Shown: positions 49,806-58,240 of the stretch, piece by piece
Numbering within the stretch: position 1 is the stretch's first letter
How the letters are laid out: each line of letters begins with the position of its first letter
Assembly: GCF_049999945.1 (NCBI RefSeq)
Contig: NZ_JBLYUB010000004.1
Coordinates: 62,001-126,000, forward strand
Source: Planosporangium spinosum
GTDB taxonomy: Bacteria > Actinomycetota > Actinomycetes > Mycobacteriales > Micromonosporaceae
Reading direction: 5' to 3'
Length of the DNA: 64,000 nt
Notes under the pieces: generated by a model
Databases searched by the model: none
What the model saw: the letters and a program-made list of their open reading frames with translations, nothing else
Told to the model about the DNA's origin: nothing
Translations under genes and position numbers: made by a program

Positions 49806-51212
49806 ATGGCGCGTGTGCTCACACCGAGGGCAGAAGACTTCCCCCGTTGGTACCAGGACGTGATCGCTAAGGCCGAGCTGGCCGACAACGGTCCGGTCCG
49901 CGGCACCATGGTGATCCGACCGGCGGGCTACGCGATCTGGGAGCGCATGCAGTCCGACATGGACGACCGGATCAAGGCGGCCGGTGCGCAGAACGCGTAC
50001 TTCCCGCTGTTCATCCCGGAGAGCTACCTGCGCCGCGAGGCCGAGCACGTCGAGGGCTTCTCGCCGGAACTGGCGGTCGTCACGCACGGCGGCGGCAAGC
50101 AGCTCGCCGAGCCGGTCGTGGTCCGGCCGACCTCGGAGACCGTGATCGGCGAGTTCATGGCGAAGTGGGTCAGCAGCTACCGTGACCTGCCGCTGCTGCT
50201 CAACCAGTGGGCCAACGTCGTGCGCTGGGAGCTGCGCCCGCGGGTGTTCCTGCGCACCAGCGAGTTCCTGTGGCAGGAGGGGCACACCGCGCACGCCAGC
50301 GAGGCCGACGCCCGCGCGTACGCCCGGGCCATCCTGCACGACGTGTACGAGGAGTTCATGCGCCAGATGCTGGCCATCCCGGTGGTGGTCGGGCGGAAGA
50401 CGGTGCGCGAACGGTTCGCCGGCGCGACCAGCACGTACACGCTCGAAGGCATGATGGGCGACGGCAAGGCGCTGCAGATGGGCACCAGCCACGAGCTGGG
50501 CCAGAACTTCGCGAAGGCGTTCGACATCGTGTACTCCTCGGCCGAGGGTCGCCAGGAGCACGCGTGGACCACGTCGTGGGGTACGTCGACGCGGATGCTC
50601 GGTGGCCTGATCATGGCGCACGGCGACGACAACGGGCTGCGGGTGCCGCCGCGGATCGCGCCGATCCAGGCGCACGTGATGATCGTCAAGGACGGCGACG
50701 GCGTGGCGGCGGAGGCGGCGAAGCTGCGTGACGCCCTGCGGGACGCCGGCATCCGGGTCGGCTTCGACGACCGGACCGACACCCCGTTCGGACGCCGGGC
50801 GGTCGACGCGGAGCTCAAGGGGTACCCGGTCCGCGTCGAGGTGGGGCCGCGCGACCTCGCCGCCGGCAACGTGGTGCTGGTCCGCCGCATCCCCGGTACG
50901 AAGACGCCGACGCCGGTCGCCGACGTCGTGTCGGCCGTCACCGCCGCGCTCGCCGAGGACCAGCAGGCGCTCTACGACGAGGCGCTGGCCCGCCGCGAGT
51001 CGCACACCGCCGACGTGGGAGGCGTCGACGAGGCGATCGAGGCGGCGGCCACCGGCTGGGCCCGGCTGCCCTGGTCGGCGGTCGGCGCCGAGGGCGAGGC
51101 GAAGGTCAACGCCCAGGGCGTGACGGTGCGCTGCCTGACCCGCGCCGACGGCTCGGTGCCCGGCTCCGAGGACGAACCCGACCTGGTCGCCTACCTGGCC
51201 CGCGCGTACTGA
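49806..51212 (+). CDS. proS: Proline--tRNA ligase, eukaryote/archaeal-like type
   Basis: ProRS charges tRNA-Pro. The 468 residues have the class II motifs: FPLFIPESYLRREAEHVEGF (about 61-80), motif 2 region LRPRVFLRTSEFLWQEGHTAHA (key FLRTSEFLWQEGHTAH, about 147-162), and motif 3 AWTTSWGTSTRMLGGLIMAHGD. There is no editing insert between motifs 2 and 3, and the protein ends ...LARAY, so it is the short ProS type 3 form. Its stop codon overlaps the start of the DUF402 gene (TGATG), so the two are coupled. Confidence 0.97.
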   Translation: MARVLTPRAEDFPRWYQDVIAKAELADNGPVRGTMVIRPAGYAIWERMQSDMDDRIKAAGAQNAYFPLFIPESYLRREAEHVEGFSPELAVVTHGGGKQLAEPVVVRPTSETVIGEFMAKWVSSYRDLPLLLNQWANVVRWELRPRVFLRTSEFLWQEGHTAHASEADARAYARAILHDVYEEFMRQMLAIPVVVGRKTVRERFAGATSTYTLEGMMGDGKALQMGTSHELGQNFAKAFDIVYSSAEGRQEHAWTTSWGTSTRMLGGLIMAHGDDNGLRVPPRIAPIQAHVMIVKDGDGVAAEAAKLRDALRDAGIRVGFDDRTDTPFGRRAVDAELKGYPVRVEVGPRDLAAGNVVLVRRIPGTKTPTPVADVVSAVTAALAEDQQALYDEALARRESHTADVGGVDEAIEAAATGWARLPWSAVGAEGEAKVNAQGVTVRCLTRADGSVPGSEDEPDLVAYLARAY

Positions 51213-51898
51213 TGCGGTTCGCCCCCGGCCGGGTGATCGTCCACCGGCACTTCCAGCGTGACCGGCTGGCCTGGGTCCGGGTCATGCGCGTGGTCAGTGA
51301 CGACGAGCGCGGGCTGCTGCTGTGGATCGCACCCGGCAGCCCGGTGCTCAGCCTGCGCGCCGATGATGGGCGGACCATCCGGTCGATGCCGTTCGCGGAG
51401 TGGGTGACCCGGCAGCGGCGGCTGTCGTCCGGTAACTGGGAAGGGCCGGGGATCCTGAAGTTCGTCCCGCCGGGGGCGGCCCACTCGGTGTGGTGGTTCT
51501 GGGGCGACGACGGGGAGTTCACCGGCTGGTACGTCAACCTGGAGGAGTCCGGGGTGCGCTGGGACGACGGCGCCGCCGCCGGTCTCGACATCGTCGACCA
51601 GGACCTCGACATCTGGGTCGAGCCGGACCGGTCCTGGCTGTGGAAGGACGAGCACGAGCTGACTGAGCGGCTGCGCTTCCCGGACCACTACTGGGTGCCG
51701 GACCCCGACGCGGTACGGGCGGAGGGGGAGCGGGTGATCCCGCTGATCGAAGGCGGGCACTTCCCGTTCGACGGGACCTGGTGCGACTTCGAACCGGACC
51801 CGTCCTGGCTCACGCCGCCGGAGCTGCCCGCCGGCTGGGACCGGCCGCGCGCGCTCGAAGCCCGCGTTGCCGCATCCGGCAATACCGATCACGAATAG
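51212..51898 (+). CDS. DUF402 (FomD-like) protein
   Basis: The 228 residues follow the DUF402 family. FAPGRVIVHRHFQ opens it, WYVNLEESGVRWDDG (about 110-124) and DIVDQDLDIWVEPD (about 129-142) hold the acidic metal-binding residues, and KDEHELTERL follows. FomD and staphylococcal Ntdp, in this family, hydrolyse nucleotide-linked phosphates. The substrate here is unknown. The ATG overlaps the proS stop by one base, so translation is coupled and the protein may act near aminoacylation or nucleotide pools. Confidence 0.88.
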   Translation: MRFAPGRVIVHRHFQRDRLAWVRVMRVVSDDERGLLLWIAPGSPVLSLRADDGRTIRSMPFAEWVTRQRRLSSGNWEGPGILKFVPPGAAHSVWWFWGDDGEFTGWYVNLEESGVRWDDGAAAGLDIVDQDLDIWVEPDRSWLWKDEHELTERLRFPDHYWVPDPDAVRAEGERVIPLIEGGHFPFDGTWCDFEPDPSWLTPPELPAGWDRPRALEARVAASGNTDHE

Positions 51899-51961
51899 CC
51901 GCGGGGTTGCCACATCCGCCTAGGGTGCCGGAAGGTGCCAACGACGGATGGAGGTACACCG

Positions 51962-53551
51962 ATGCGACGGCATCTCCTCACGGTGGCGGCGGTCGCCGCG
52001 ATGGTCGCGGTTCTCACGCCACCGACACCGGGTCACGCGGCCGGCAGTTCGCCGGCCCTGGCCTGGGGATCCTGTCCACCAGCTCCCGCCGGGGTCGAAC
52101 GCGATCCCCGCCAGCAGTGCACCACCCTTCAGGTACCCCTGGACTACCGCAAACCGCAGGGCCGGAAGATCGACATCGCCGTGTCCCGGATCCCCACGGC
52201 GAAGCCGGGCCTGCGCCACGGGATCCTGCTGTTCAACCCCGGTGGCCCCGGGGGCTCCGGGCTGGACTTTCCCGCCCAGTTGCTCCCGCTGCTGCCCACC
52301 GACGTCACCGACCGCTTCGACCTCATCGGCTTCGATCCCCGGGGGGTCGGCCACAGCACGCCGGTCACCTGCGGCATCGGTGCGGACACCGAGGTCGACC
52401 TGATCCTGCCGTACCCGACGCCGGACGGCTCGATCGACCGGAACGTGGCGTTCGGCCGGCAGACCGCGGAGAACTGCGCCCGACTCTCGGGGGACCTGCT
52501 GCCCCACATCACGACGGCGAACACCGCCCGGGACATGGACCGGATCCGGGCCGCCCTGGGCGAGCGCACGCTGTCGTACCTCGGGTACTCCTACGGCACC
52601 TACCTCGGCGCGGTGTACACCTCGCTGTTCCCCGGCACCAGCGACCGCATCCTGCTCGACAGCGCGGTCGACCCGAAGCTCGTCTGGTACGACATGTGGC
52701 GCACCTGGGGGCCGGCGATCGCGCTGCGGCTGCCCGACTTCACGAAGTGGGCCGCCGACCGGGACGCCACCTACCACCTCGGGGCCACCGCGCACGCGGT
52801 CGAGCACACCTACGAGGAGCTGGCCGCCCGGTTCGACCGCGACCCGCTGCCGCTGCCCGGTCTGACGGTCAACGGCAACGTCCTCCGCGAGATCACCCGA
52901 AGCTCGCTGTACGACGACCACGGGTTCCCAGCGCTGGCCGAGGTCTGGCAGTTCCTGGCGGAGTCGAGCGCGCCCGCGCCCGTGTCGGCCGGCTCGCCGG
53001 AGGTCGCGTCCGTGCTGCGGGAGATGCTGCGGTCGCGCCCGGCGGCCCAGCAGGTGCCGGTGGACAACGACATCGCCGCGCTGTACTCGGTCGTCTGCGA
53101 CGACGTCGCCTGGCCCCGGGAAATCGGGACGTACGCGCGCAACGTGGCGGTCGACCGTCGGGTGTTCCCGGCGACCGCCGGCATGCCGTCCAACGCGTGG
53201 CCGTGCGCCTTCTGGACGAGCCGCCCGACGGAGCCACCGGTCGAGGTCACCGACAAGGGGCCGCGCAACGTGCTGATCCTGCAGAACCTGCGCGACCCCG
53301 CCACGCCGTGGATCACCGGCTTCGGCCTGCGGCAGTCGCTGGGGAAGCGGGCCGACTTCATCAGCGTCGACCAGGGTGGGCACGGGGTGTACCTGTTCAC
53401 GCGGGCGCCGTGTGCGAATGATGTCGCCACGGCCTTCCTCGCCCAGGGCGTCCTGCCGGCCCGTGACGCCTTCTGCCCCGGCCAGTCGCCCGGTGACGTG
53501 ACCGGCTTGACCACCACCCCGAGGGTGCGGCTGCCGGGCCCGCTGGGCTGA
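51962..53551 (+). CDS. Secreted alpha/beta hydrolase, tripeptidyl aminopeptidase-like
   Basis: The 529 residues start with a signal peptide (MRRHLLTVAAVAAMVAVL, cut probably after GHAA near 27). The mature part has ILLFNPGGPGGSGLD, the oxyanion loop, FDLIGFDPRGVGHS, and the nucleophile in YLGYSYGTYLG (Ser near 214). NVLILQNLRDPATPW carries the acidic residue and DQGGHGVYLF the catalytic His (about 485). This matches the Streptomyces SlpD/Tap family of exported peptidases. ATG 51962 has GGAGG 7 nt upstream. A strong hairpin follows the stop. Confidence 0.93.
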   Translation: MRRHLLTVAAVAAMVAVLTPPTPGHAAGSSPALAWGSCPPAPAGVERDPRQQCTTLQVPLDYRKPQGRKIDIAVSRIPTAKPGLRHGILLFNPGGPGGSGLDFPAQLLPLLPTDVTDRFDLIGFDPRGVGHSTPVTCGIGADTEVDLILPYPTPDGSIDRNVAFGRQTAENCARLSGDLLPHITTANTARDMDRIRAALGERTLSYLGYSYGTYLGAVYTSLFPGTSDRILLDSAVDPKLVWYDMWRTWGPAIALRLPDFTKWAADRDATYHLGATAHAVEHTYEELAARFDRDPLPLPGLTVNGNVLREITRSSLYDDHGFPALAEVWQFLAESSAPAPVSAGSPEVASVLREMLRSRPAAQQVPVDNDIAALYSVVCDDVAWPREIGTYARNVAVDRRVFPATAGMPSNAWPCAFWTSRPTEPPVEVTDKGPRNVLILQNLRDPATPWITGFGLRQSLGKRADFISVDQGGHGVYLFTRAPCANDVATAFLAQGVLPARDAFCPGQSPGDVTGLTTTPRVRLPGPLG

Positions 53552-53560
53552 CGCGCGTTC

Positions 53561-53616
53561 GTCGACACGGGCGCCCCTCTCACCGGATATCCGATGGGAG
53601 GGGCGCCCTTGTCGAC
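53561..53616 (+). terminator. Bidirectional terminator between the peptidase and GlxA-type genes
   Basis: GGGCGCCCCTC pairs with GAGGGGCGCCC over 11 bp, and outer GTCGAC arms (53561, 53611) extend it. The loop holds GGATATCC. It lies between two converging genes. Confidence 0.85.
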
Positions 53617-53629
53617 GACAGGGGATGTC

Positions 53630-54574
53630 TCACGCCGCGGCGAACCGGGACCGGTACGCGGTCGGCGTCGTGCCGACGTCCCGGCTGAAGTGCCGGCGCA
53701 GGGCGGCCGTGGTGCCGAAGCCGGCGCGTCGCGCTACCTCCTCCACCGGCAGGTCACCGCGTTCGAGGAGTTCCTGCGCGAGCTGTACCCGCTGGTGGTG
53801 CAGCCACCGCAGCGGCGTGGTGCCGGTGGTCTCCACGAACCGGCGGGCGAAGGTACGCGGGGACTGGTGGGCCCGCCGCGCCAGGCCGGTGACGGTGAGC
53901 GGGTGGTGGAGGTGCTCCCGGGCCCACGCCAGGACGCCGCCGAACTCGTCGGGGAGCGGCTCGATCACGCGGGGCAGGTACTGCGCCTGGTCGCCGTCGC
54001 GGTGCGGGGGAGTGACCATGCGCCGGGCGATCGTCGCCGCTGCCGTGGCGCCGTGCGCCTCCCGGACCAGGTGCAGGCACAGGTCGATGCCGGCGGCGGT
54101 GCCGGCGGAGGTCCACAACGGACCGTCGTGGACCCAGAGGGGACCGTTCACCACGGTCACCGCCGGGTGCCGGGCGGCCAGGGCGGCGGTGAGCCGCCAG
54201 TGCGTGGTCGCCCGGCGTCCGTCCAGCAGCCTCGCGTCCGCGAGCAGGAAGGCGCCGCTGCACAGCGCGGCGACGGGTATCCCGGCGTCGTGGGCCGCCC
54301 GCAGGGCGCGCCGTTCCGCGTCGTTGCCGGTCGGCGGGGCCGGTTCGGCGCCGGGTACCAGGACGAGGTCGGCCCCGGTGAGCCCGGACAGGCCGTGGGT
54401 GGCCGACAGGCTCGCGCCGCCGGCCAACCGGACCGGGCGCCGGCCCGGCGAGCAGCGGCGCAGGTCGAACGGTGGTACCCCGTCGTCGCGTCGGTCGACG
54501 CCGAAGACCTCGTGGATCACGCCGTAGTCGAACAGCCGGACGGCGTGGTGGAGGAGGACGGCCACGGTTCGCAT
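53630..54574 (-). CDS. GlxA-type transcriptional regulator (DJ-1/PfpI domain plus AraC helix-turn-helix)
   Basis: The 314 residues combine a class-I glutamine-amidotransferase-like domain (VAVLLHHAVRLFDYGVIHEVF, PVAALCSGAFLLADARLL with the nucleophile-elbow Cys near 106) and a C-terminal AraC domain (about 215-310). The latter has LTVTGLARRAHQSPRTFARRF, and VEEVARRAGFGTTAALRRHF as second helix pair. The effector is unknown. It is divergent from the isochorismatase-type gene, which is probably its target. CATGAT lies 6 nt before the ATG on the minus strand as a weak -10. Confidence 0.92.
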   Translation of the reverse strand: MRTVAVLLHHAVRLFDYGVIHEVFGVDRRDDGVPPFDLRRCSPGRRPVRLAGGASLSATHGLSGLTGADLVLVPGAEPAPPTGNDAERRALRAAHDAGIPVAALCSGAFLLADARLLDGRRATTHWRLTAALAARHPAVTVVNGPLWVHDGPLWTSAGTAAGIDLCLHLVREAHGATAAATIARRMVTPPHRDGDQAQYLPRVIEPLPDEFGGVLAWAREHLHHPLTVTGLARRAHQSPRTFARRFVETTGTTPLRWLHHQRVQLAQELLERGDLPVEEVARRAGFGTTAALRRHFSRDVGTTPTAYRSRFAAA

Positions 54575-54683
54575 GCCGCCATCATGCCAGCGTGATCACG
54601 CGTCGGGCCAGAAACGATCATGGCAGTATTCGGCGCATGATGGTCAAAGCTGCCACTGTCGCGGCGGCGTCCACCGATCCACG

Positions 54684-55319
54684 ATGAACGGCATGACCAG
54701 CGATTTCGAGTCGGCGTCGGCTCCCGTCACCGTCCCGTCCAGTGCCACCCCGATCGAGCTGCGCCCCGACGCGGCCCTCATCGTCGTCGACGTCCAGACC
54801 GGCTTCGACGACCCGCGTTGGGGTCGCCGCTCCAACCCCGCCGCCGAGGAGAACATCGGCCGGCTCGTCGCCGGGTGGACCGCGACCGGGCGTCCCGTCG
54901 TACGCGTCCGGCACGCCTCGCGCCAGCCCGGCTCGCCGCTGGCGCCGCAGGCCCCGGGGCACGCGTACAAGCCGGTCGTCGCCGACCTGGAGCCGGCCCT
55001 GGAGGTCGTCAAGAGCGTGCACTCGTCGTTCCACGGCTCGCCGGACCTGCACGCCTGGTTCACCGGCGCGGGCATCGGGCAGGTGGTGATCTGCGGCATC
55101 CAGACCAACCGGTGCTGCGAGACCACCGCCCGGCTCGCCGGTGACCTCGGGTACGACATGCTCTACGCGCTCGACGCCACGTACACGTTCGACGAGGCCG
55201 GCATCTCCGCCGAGCAGATCATGGCCGTGACCGCGGCGAACCTGCACGGCCACTTCGGCCGGGTGGTCGGCAGCGACCAGCTGCTCGCCGCGCTGGGGGA
55301 CCGCACCGCGTCGGTGTGA
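54684..55319 (+). CDS. Isochorismatase-family cysteine hydrolase
   Basis: The 211 residues have the family triad: Asp in ALIVVDVQTGFDD (about 31-43), Lys in VVKSVHSSFHG (about 107-117) and Cys in ICGIQTNRCCETTARLAGDLGY (key GIQTNRCCETTAR, about 137-149). Substrates in this family include isochorismate, nicotinamide and carbamates; none can be chosen here. ATG 54684 is preceded by a 16-codon open frame that overlaps it (ATGA); ATG 54693 is an alternative. It is divergent from the GlxA-type regulator. Confidence 0.92.
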   Translation: MNGMTSDFESASAPVTVPSSATPIELRPDAALIVVDVQTGFDDPRWGRRSNPAAEENIGRLVAGWTATGRPVVRVRHASRQPGSPLAPQAPGHAYKPVVADLEPALEVVKSVHSSFHGSPDLHAWFTGAGIGQVVICGIQTNRCCETTARLAGDLGYDMLYALDATYTFDEAGISAEQIMAVTAANLHGHFGRVVGSDQLLAALGDRTASV

Positions 55320-55338
55320 GCGGCCCCGCCGTCGGTGC

Positions 55339-55368
55339 CGGGCCGGCGGTCGGTCGACCGCCGGCCCG
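55339..55368 (+). terminator. Terminator between isochorismatase and membrane protein genes
   Basis: A 13-bp perfect stem (CGGGCCGGCGGTC with GACCGCCGGCCCG) and a 4-nt loop GGTC lie between two converging genes. Confidence 0.85.
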
Positions 55369-55409
55369 TTGGTCGGACCGCCGAGGATGGTGAAGCCGGC
55401 GAGGAACGG

Positions 55410-56618
55410 TCAGACCAGCGAGGATAGGACGAACAGCGCGCCCAGCGCGTACGCGAGCACGACTGAGCCGGCGGCCAGCACGCCGGACAAAGCCGCCGGT
55501 AGATGTCGGAACACCAGCACCATCGGCATCATCAGGGCGTGCGCCCGGACCTGGGTGGTGTGCGGCCAGATGACCAGCGGCGCCGTGAACATCAGGATCC
55601 CGTACCCGACGAGCGCGATGTCGAGCGCGGTGGCGCTCCGGCGGATGGCCTGCACGGCGACCACCAGCACGGCGGCGACCAGCAGGATGAGGGCGGCGCG
55701 CAGCTCCCAGCGGAGGGTGCTGACGATCTCCGCCGTCGGCCAGGGGTGTGCCCCGGTGCCCCTGGCGTAGGGAATCCTGCCCGTGTCGAGAAGCTGGCGG
55801 TACGACTCCACCGGGTTGTGCAGCCGCCCGCCGGTGACGCGGCGCTGGAAGTCCAGATACGGGGTGAACCGGCCGGTGTCGTACCACATGACGGCGCCGG
55901 TGACGACCACGCCGAGACACGTGAGCCCGCACGTCTCGGCCGCCTCCCGCAGCCACGCCCGGGAGCCGCGGGTCCGGGTCAGGAACAGGTACAGCAGCAT
56001 GGCGGGTGCGATCAGCACCGAGATCCCGTACGTCATGGTGGCGAGCAGGCCGGCGATTCCGGCCGGCCGCGACTGCCCGGTGTCGAGCAGCCACCAGGCG
56101 ACCAGTGCCAGGAGCACCGACAGCGCGATGGGGAAGATGGCGTGGTAGTAGACCGCGCCCGGCCAGGCGGCGGCCACCGTGAGGCAGGCGACCGTACCCC
56201 CGGTGACCCGGGCGCCGAGCAGGTGCCACACCGCGATGAGGGCGCCGAGCAGGGCCACCTCGGCGACGAACGCGCCGATGGTCACCAGGCTCCAGCCGCC
56301 GAGGAGGTGGACGGCCCGCAGCAGCAGCGGGTACAGCGGGAACCAGCCGATGTTGCCGCAGGCCTCGAGCACCTGCCCCGGCGCCGGGCAGCGTTCCACC
56401 CGGTAGCCGTGCTGCGCGATGCTCAGGTACTGGAACGTGTCGTACCGGGCCCGCGACATGGCGTCGAGCCAGTTGAAGCCATGGCGGCGGGCCGCGAACC
56501 AGAACAGCAGGTTTCCCGCCACGAGGGCCAGCAGCGGCGGGACCCAGCGCTCCAGCGCTTGGGAACTGCCCCTGCCGGAGGATCTGCGGACGGCGACCGT
56601 TGAGTGACCTTCTACCAC
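55410..56618 (-). CDS. Polytopic GT-C (PIG-V-like) glycosyltransferase family protein
   Basis: The 402 residues hold about ten membrane segments. The first loop RARYDTFQYLSIAQHGYR (about 56-73) resembles the catalytic loop of PIG-V-like mannosyltransferases, where the acidic residue of the (W/Y)D pair acts. GWFPLYPLLLRAVHLLGG follows as in the paralogue at 25.7 kb. A sugar transfer outside the membrane is likely, substrate unknown. GTG 56618 lies 6 nt after TAACCT on the minus strand and within the palindrome ACCTATGTAGGT, which may be an operator. Confidence 0.78.
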   Translation of the reverse strand: MVEGHSTVAVRRSSGRGSSQALERWVPPLLALVAGNLLFWFAARRHGFNWLDAMSRARYDTFQYLSIAQHGYRVERCPAPGQVLEACGNIGWFPLYPLLLRAVHLLGGWSLVTIGAFVAEVALLGALIAVWHLLGARVTGGTVACLTVAAAWPGAVYYHAIFPIALSVLLALVAWWLLDTGQSRPAGIAGLLATMTYGISVLIAPAMLLYLFLTRTRGSRAWLREAAETCGLTCLGVVVTGAVMWYDTGRFTPYLDFQRRVTGGRLHNPVESYRQLLDTGRIPYARGTGAHPWPTAEIVSTLRWELRAALILLVAAVLVVAVQAIRRSATALDIALVGYGILMFTAPLVIWPHTTQVRAHALMMPMVLVFRHLPAALSGVLAAGSVVLAYALGALFVLSSLV

Positions 56619-56624
56619 CTATGT

Positions 56625-56630
56625 AGGTTA
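56625..56630 (-). promoter_or_regulatory. -10 hexamer TAACCT, leaderless membrane glycosyltransferase gene
   Basis: On the minus strand TAACCT ends 6 nt before GTG 56618. It overlaps the 12-bp palindrome ACCTATGTAGGT (56617-56628). Confidence 0.45.
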
Positions 56631-56902
56631 TGTCCCTATTACTCTCTTCGTCGGTATGACGGCTGTTTATCCACCGCGAGCGGCCCGATGTATGGCCTGC
56701 CCGGTGGTGAGCGGCCCGTGCGGGCAGGGTTGTTCGGCGCTGCCTTCATGCATCTGGCACAATGGTCGGCTGGTATCCGGTACGTGTTCGGCGCCCTCTA
56801 ACCCGGGCACGTCACCAGTCCACCGAGCTGCCGTTCGCGCGATCCCCACCGCGTGTAGCCGGCGAGGATCTCAACAACCACGAATCCAGGAGCGAGCAGA
56901 CA

Positions 56903-57400
56903 GTGGCCGTACGCATCCGGCTTCTGCGGATGGGCAAGATCCGCAACCCCCAGTACCGCATCGTCGTCGCCGACTCGCGCACCAAGCGCGATGGTCGGGC
57001 GATCGAGTTCCTCGGGATCTACCACCCGAAGGAGGAGCCCTCGCTGATCGAGGTCAACTCCGACCGCGTGCAGCACTGGCTGAAGGTCGGCGCCCAGCCG
57101 AGCGAGGCCGTGCAGGCGATCCTGTCCAAGACCGGCGACTGGCAGAAGTTCAAGGGTCTGCCGGCACCCGAGCCGCTGAAGGTCAAGGCCGAGCGCGCCG
57201 ACCGTCGCGCGGCGTACGAGGCTGCGGCGCAGGCTGCCGCCGGCGTGGCCGCCGAGGCCACGCCCGCGAAGAAGACCGCCGCCAAGAAGGCGGCACCCGC
57301 CGCCAAGAAGGCGGAGGAGCCCGCCGCCAAGAAGGCGGAGGCGCCCGCGGCCGAGCAGGCGGAGGAGCAGGCTGGTGCCGGCGCCGGCGAAACGGCCTGA
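56903..57400 (+). CDS. rpsP: 30S ribosomal protein S16
   Basis: S16 is a 30S assembly protein. The first 85 residues are the S16 fold: VAVRIRLLRMGKIRNPQYRI, VADSRTKRDGRAIEFLGIYHP. A Lys/Ala/Glu-rich tail of about 70 residues follows, as in many actinobacteria. GTG 56903 is the family start; CCAGGAG lies about 10 nt upstream. It opens the operon rpsP-khpA-rimM-trmD. The 280 bp before it must hold its promoter; CACAAT at 56758 is a candidate -10 without a good -35. Confidence 0.97.
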   Translation: MAVRIRLLRMGKIRNPQYRIVVADSRTKRDGRAIEFLGIYHPKEEPSLIEVNSDRVQHWLKVGAQPSEAVQAILSKTGDWQKFKGLPAPEPLKVKAERADRRAAYEAAAQAAAGVAAEATPAKKTAAKKAAPAAKKAEEPAAKKAEAPAAEQAEEQAGAGAGETA

Positions 57401-57632
57401 CTCGTTGCGCCCGGCGCTCGAGCACCTGGTGAAGGGCATTGTCGACCACCCGGACGACGTTCGCGTCCGGATGGTCGACTCCCGGCGCGGCCAGCGCCTG
57501 GAGGTCCGTGTGCACCCCGAGGACCTCGGTACGGTCATCGGGCGTGGCGGGCGTACCGCGAGGGCCCTGCGCCAGGTGATCACATCGATCGGCGGGCGCG
57601 GTGTTCGCGTCGAGATCGTCGATTCGTACTAG
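57375..57632 (+). CDS. khpA: KH-domain RNA-binding protein KhpA
   Basis: The 85 residues contain one KH domain: LEHLVKGIVDHPDDV, then VHPEDLGTVIGRGGRTARALRQ with the GxxG loop (GRGG), then VRVEIVD. KhpA binds RNA, often with KhpB/Jag. GTG 57375 has GGAGGAG about 7 nt upstream and overlaps the end of rpsP by 26 bp. A shorter start (TTG just after the rpsP stop) is possible. The rpsP-khpA-rimM-trmD order is standard. Confidence 0.95.
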   Translation: MPAPAKRPDSLRPALEHLVKGIVDHPDDVRVRMVDSRRGQRLEVRVHPEDLGTVIGRGGRTARALRQVITSIGGRGVRVEIVDSY

Positions 57633-57638
57633 TCGCTG

Positions 57639-58166
57639 ATGCAGCTCGTCGTCGGTCGGATCGTGCGCCCACACGGCATCCTCGGTGAGGTTGTCGTCGA
57701 TGTGCGCACGGACGAACCCGCTGAACGCTTCACGCCCGGGTCGGTGCTGATCACCGACCCGGGCGGGCGCGCCGCTCCGCACGTGCCCGCGACCCTCACC
57801 ATCGAGACCGTCCGGCCGCACCAGGGGCGGCTGCTGGTCGTCTTCGACAGCATCTACGACCGTGGCATCGCCGAGGGGCTGCGCGGCGTCCTGCTCTGCG
57901 TCAACAGCGAGGACGTGCGTACCAGCGACGACCCCGACGAGTTCAGCGACTTCGAGCTGATCGGGCTGGCCGTCGTCACGCCCGACGGGGAGCCGCTCGG
58001 CGAGGTGGTGCGCATCGACCACGCACCCTCCTCGGACCTGCTGGTCCTGCGCCGTCCCGACGGCCGCAGTGCGCTGGTGCCGTTCGTCAAGGCGATCGTG
58101 CCGGAGGTCGACGTGCCCGGTGGCCGGATCGTGGTGACCGCGCCCGAGGGCCTGTTCGACCTGTAG
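57639..58166 (+). CDS. rimM: Ribosome maturation factor RimM
   Basis: RimM helps mature the 30S head by binding S19. The 175 residues start LVVGRIVRPHGILGEVVVDV, the family mark, with a second PRC-barrel domain (SDFELIGLAVVTPDGEPLGE, about 105-124) and VPFVKAIVPEVDVPGGRIVV near the end. It starts 6 bp after khpA; no separate strong ribosome binding site is seen, so coupling is likely. Confidence 0.96.
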   Translation: MQLVVGRIVRPHGILGEVVVDVRTDEPAERFTPGSVLITDPGGRAAPHVPATLTIETVRPHQGRLLVVFDSIYDRGIAEGLRGVLLCVNSEDVRTSDDPDEFSDFELIGLAVVTPDGEPLGEVVRIDHAPSSDLLVLRRPDGRSALVPFVKAIVPEVDVPGGRIVVTAPEGLFDL

Positions 58167-58174
58167 CTCTTTTC

Positions 58175-58226
58175 GCGATCCTGGACACCGGTGCCACCTT
58201 CAGGCCGCATTGCCGTCCACGATCGC
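58175..58226 (+). repeat. Inverted repeat between rimM and trmD
   Basis: GCGATCCTGGAC (58175-58186) and GTCCACGATCGC (58215-58226) pair over 12 positions with one mismatch; the loop is 28 nt. It fills most of the 74-bp gap and ends just before the trmD ribosome binding site, so it could modulate trmD. Confidence 0.75.
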
Positions 58227-58240
58227 AAGGTGAGGCGACC

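Noticed and set aside
48609..56618. A biosynthetic gene cluster in the accessory part
   Set aside because: The amidohydrolase, peptidase, GlxA regulator, isochorismatase and glycosyltransferase are on both strands with terminators between them, and no scaffold-making enzyme is present.
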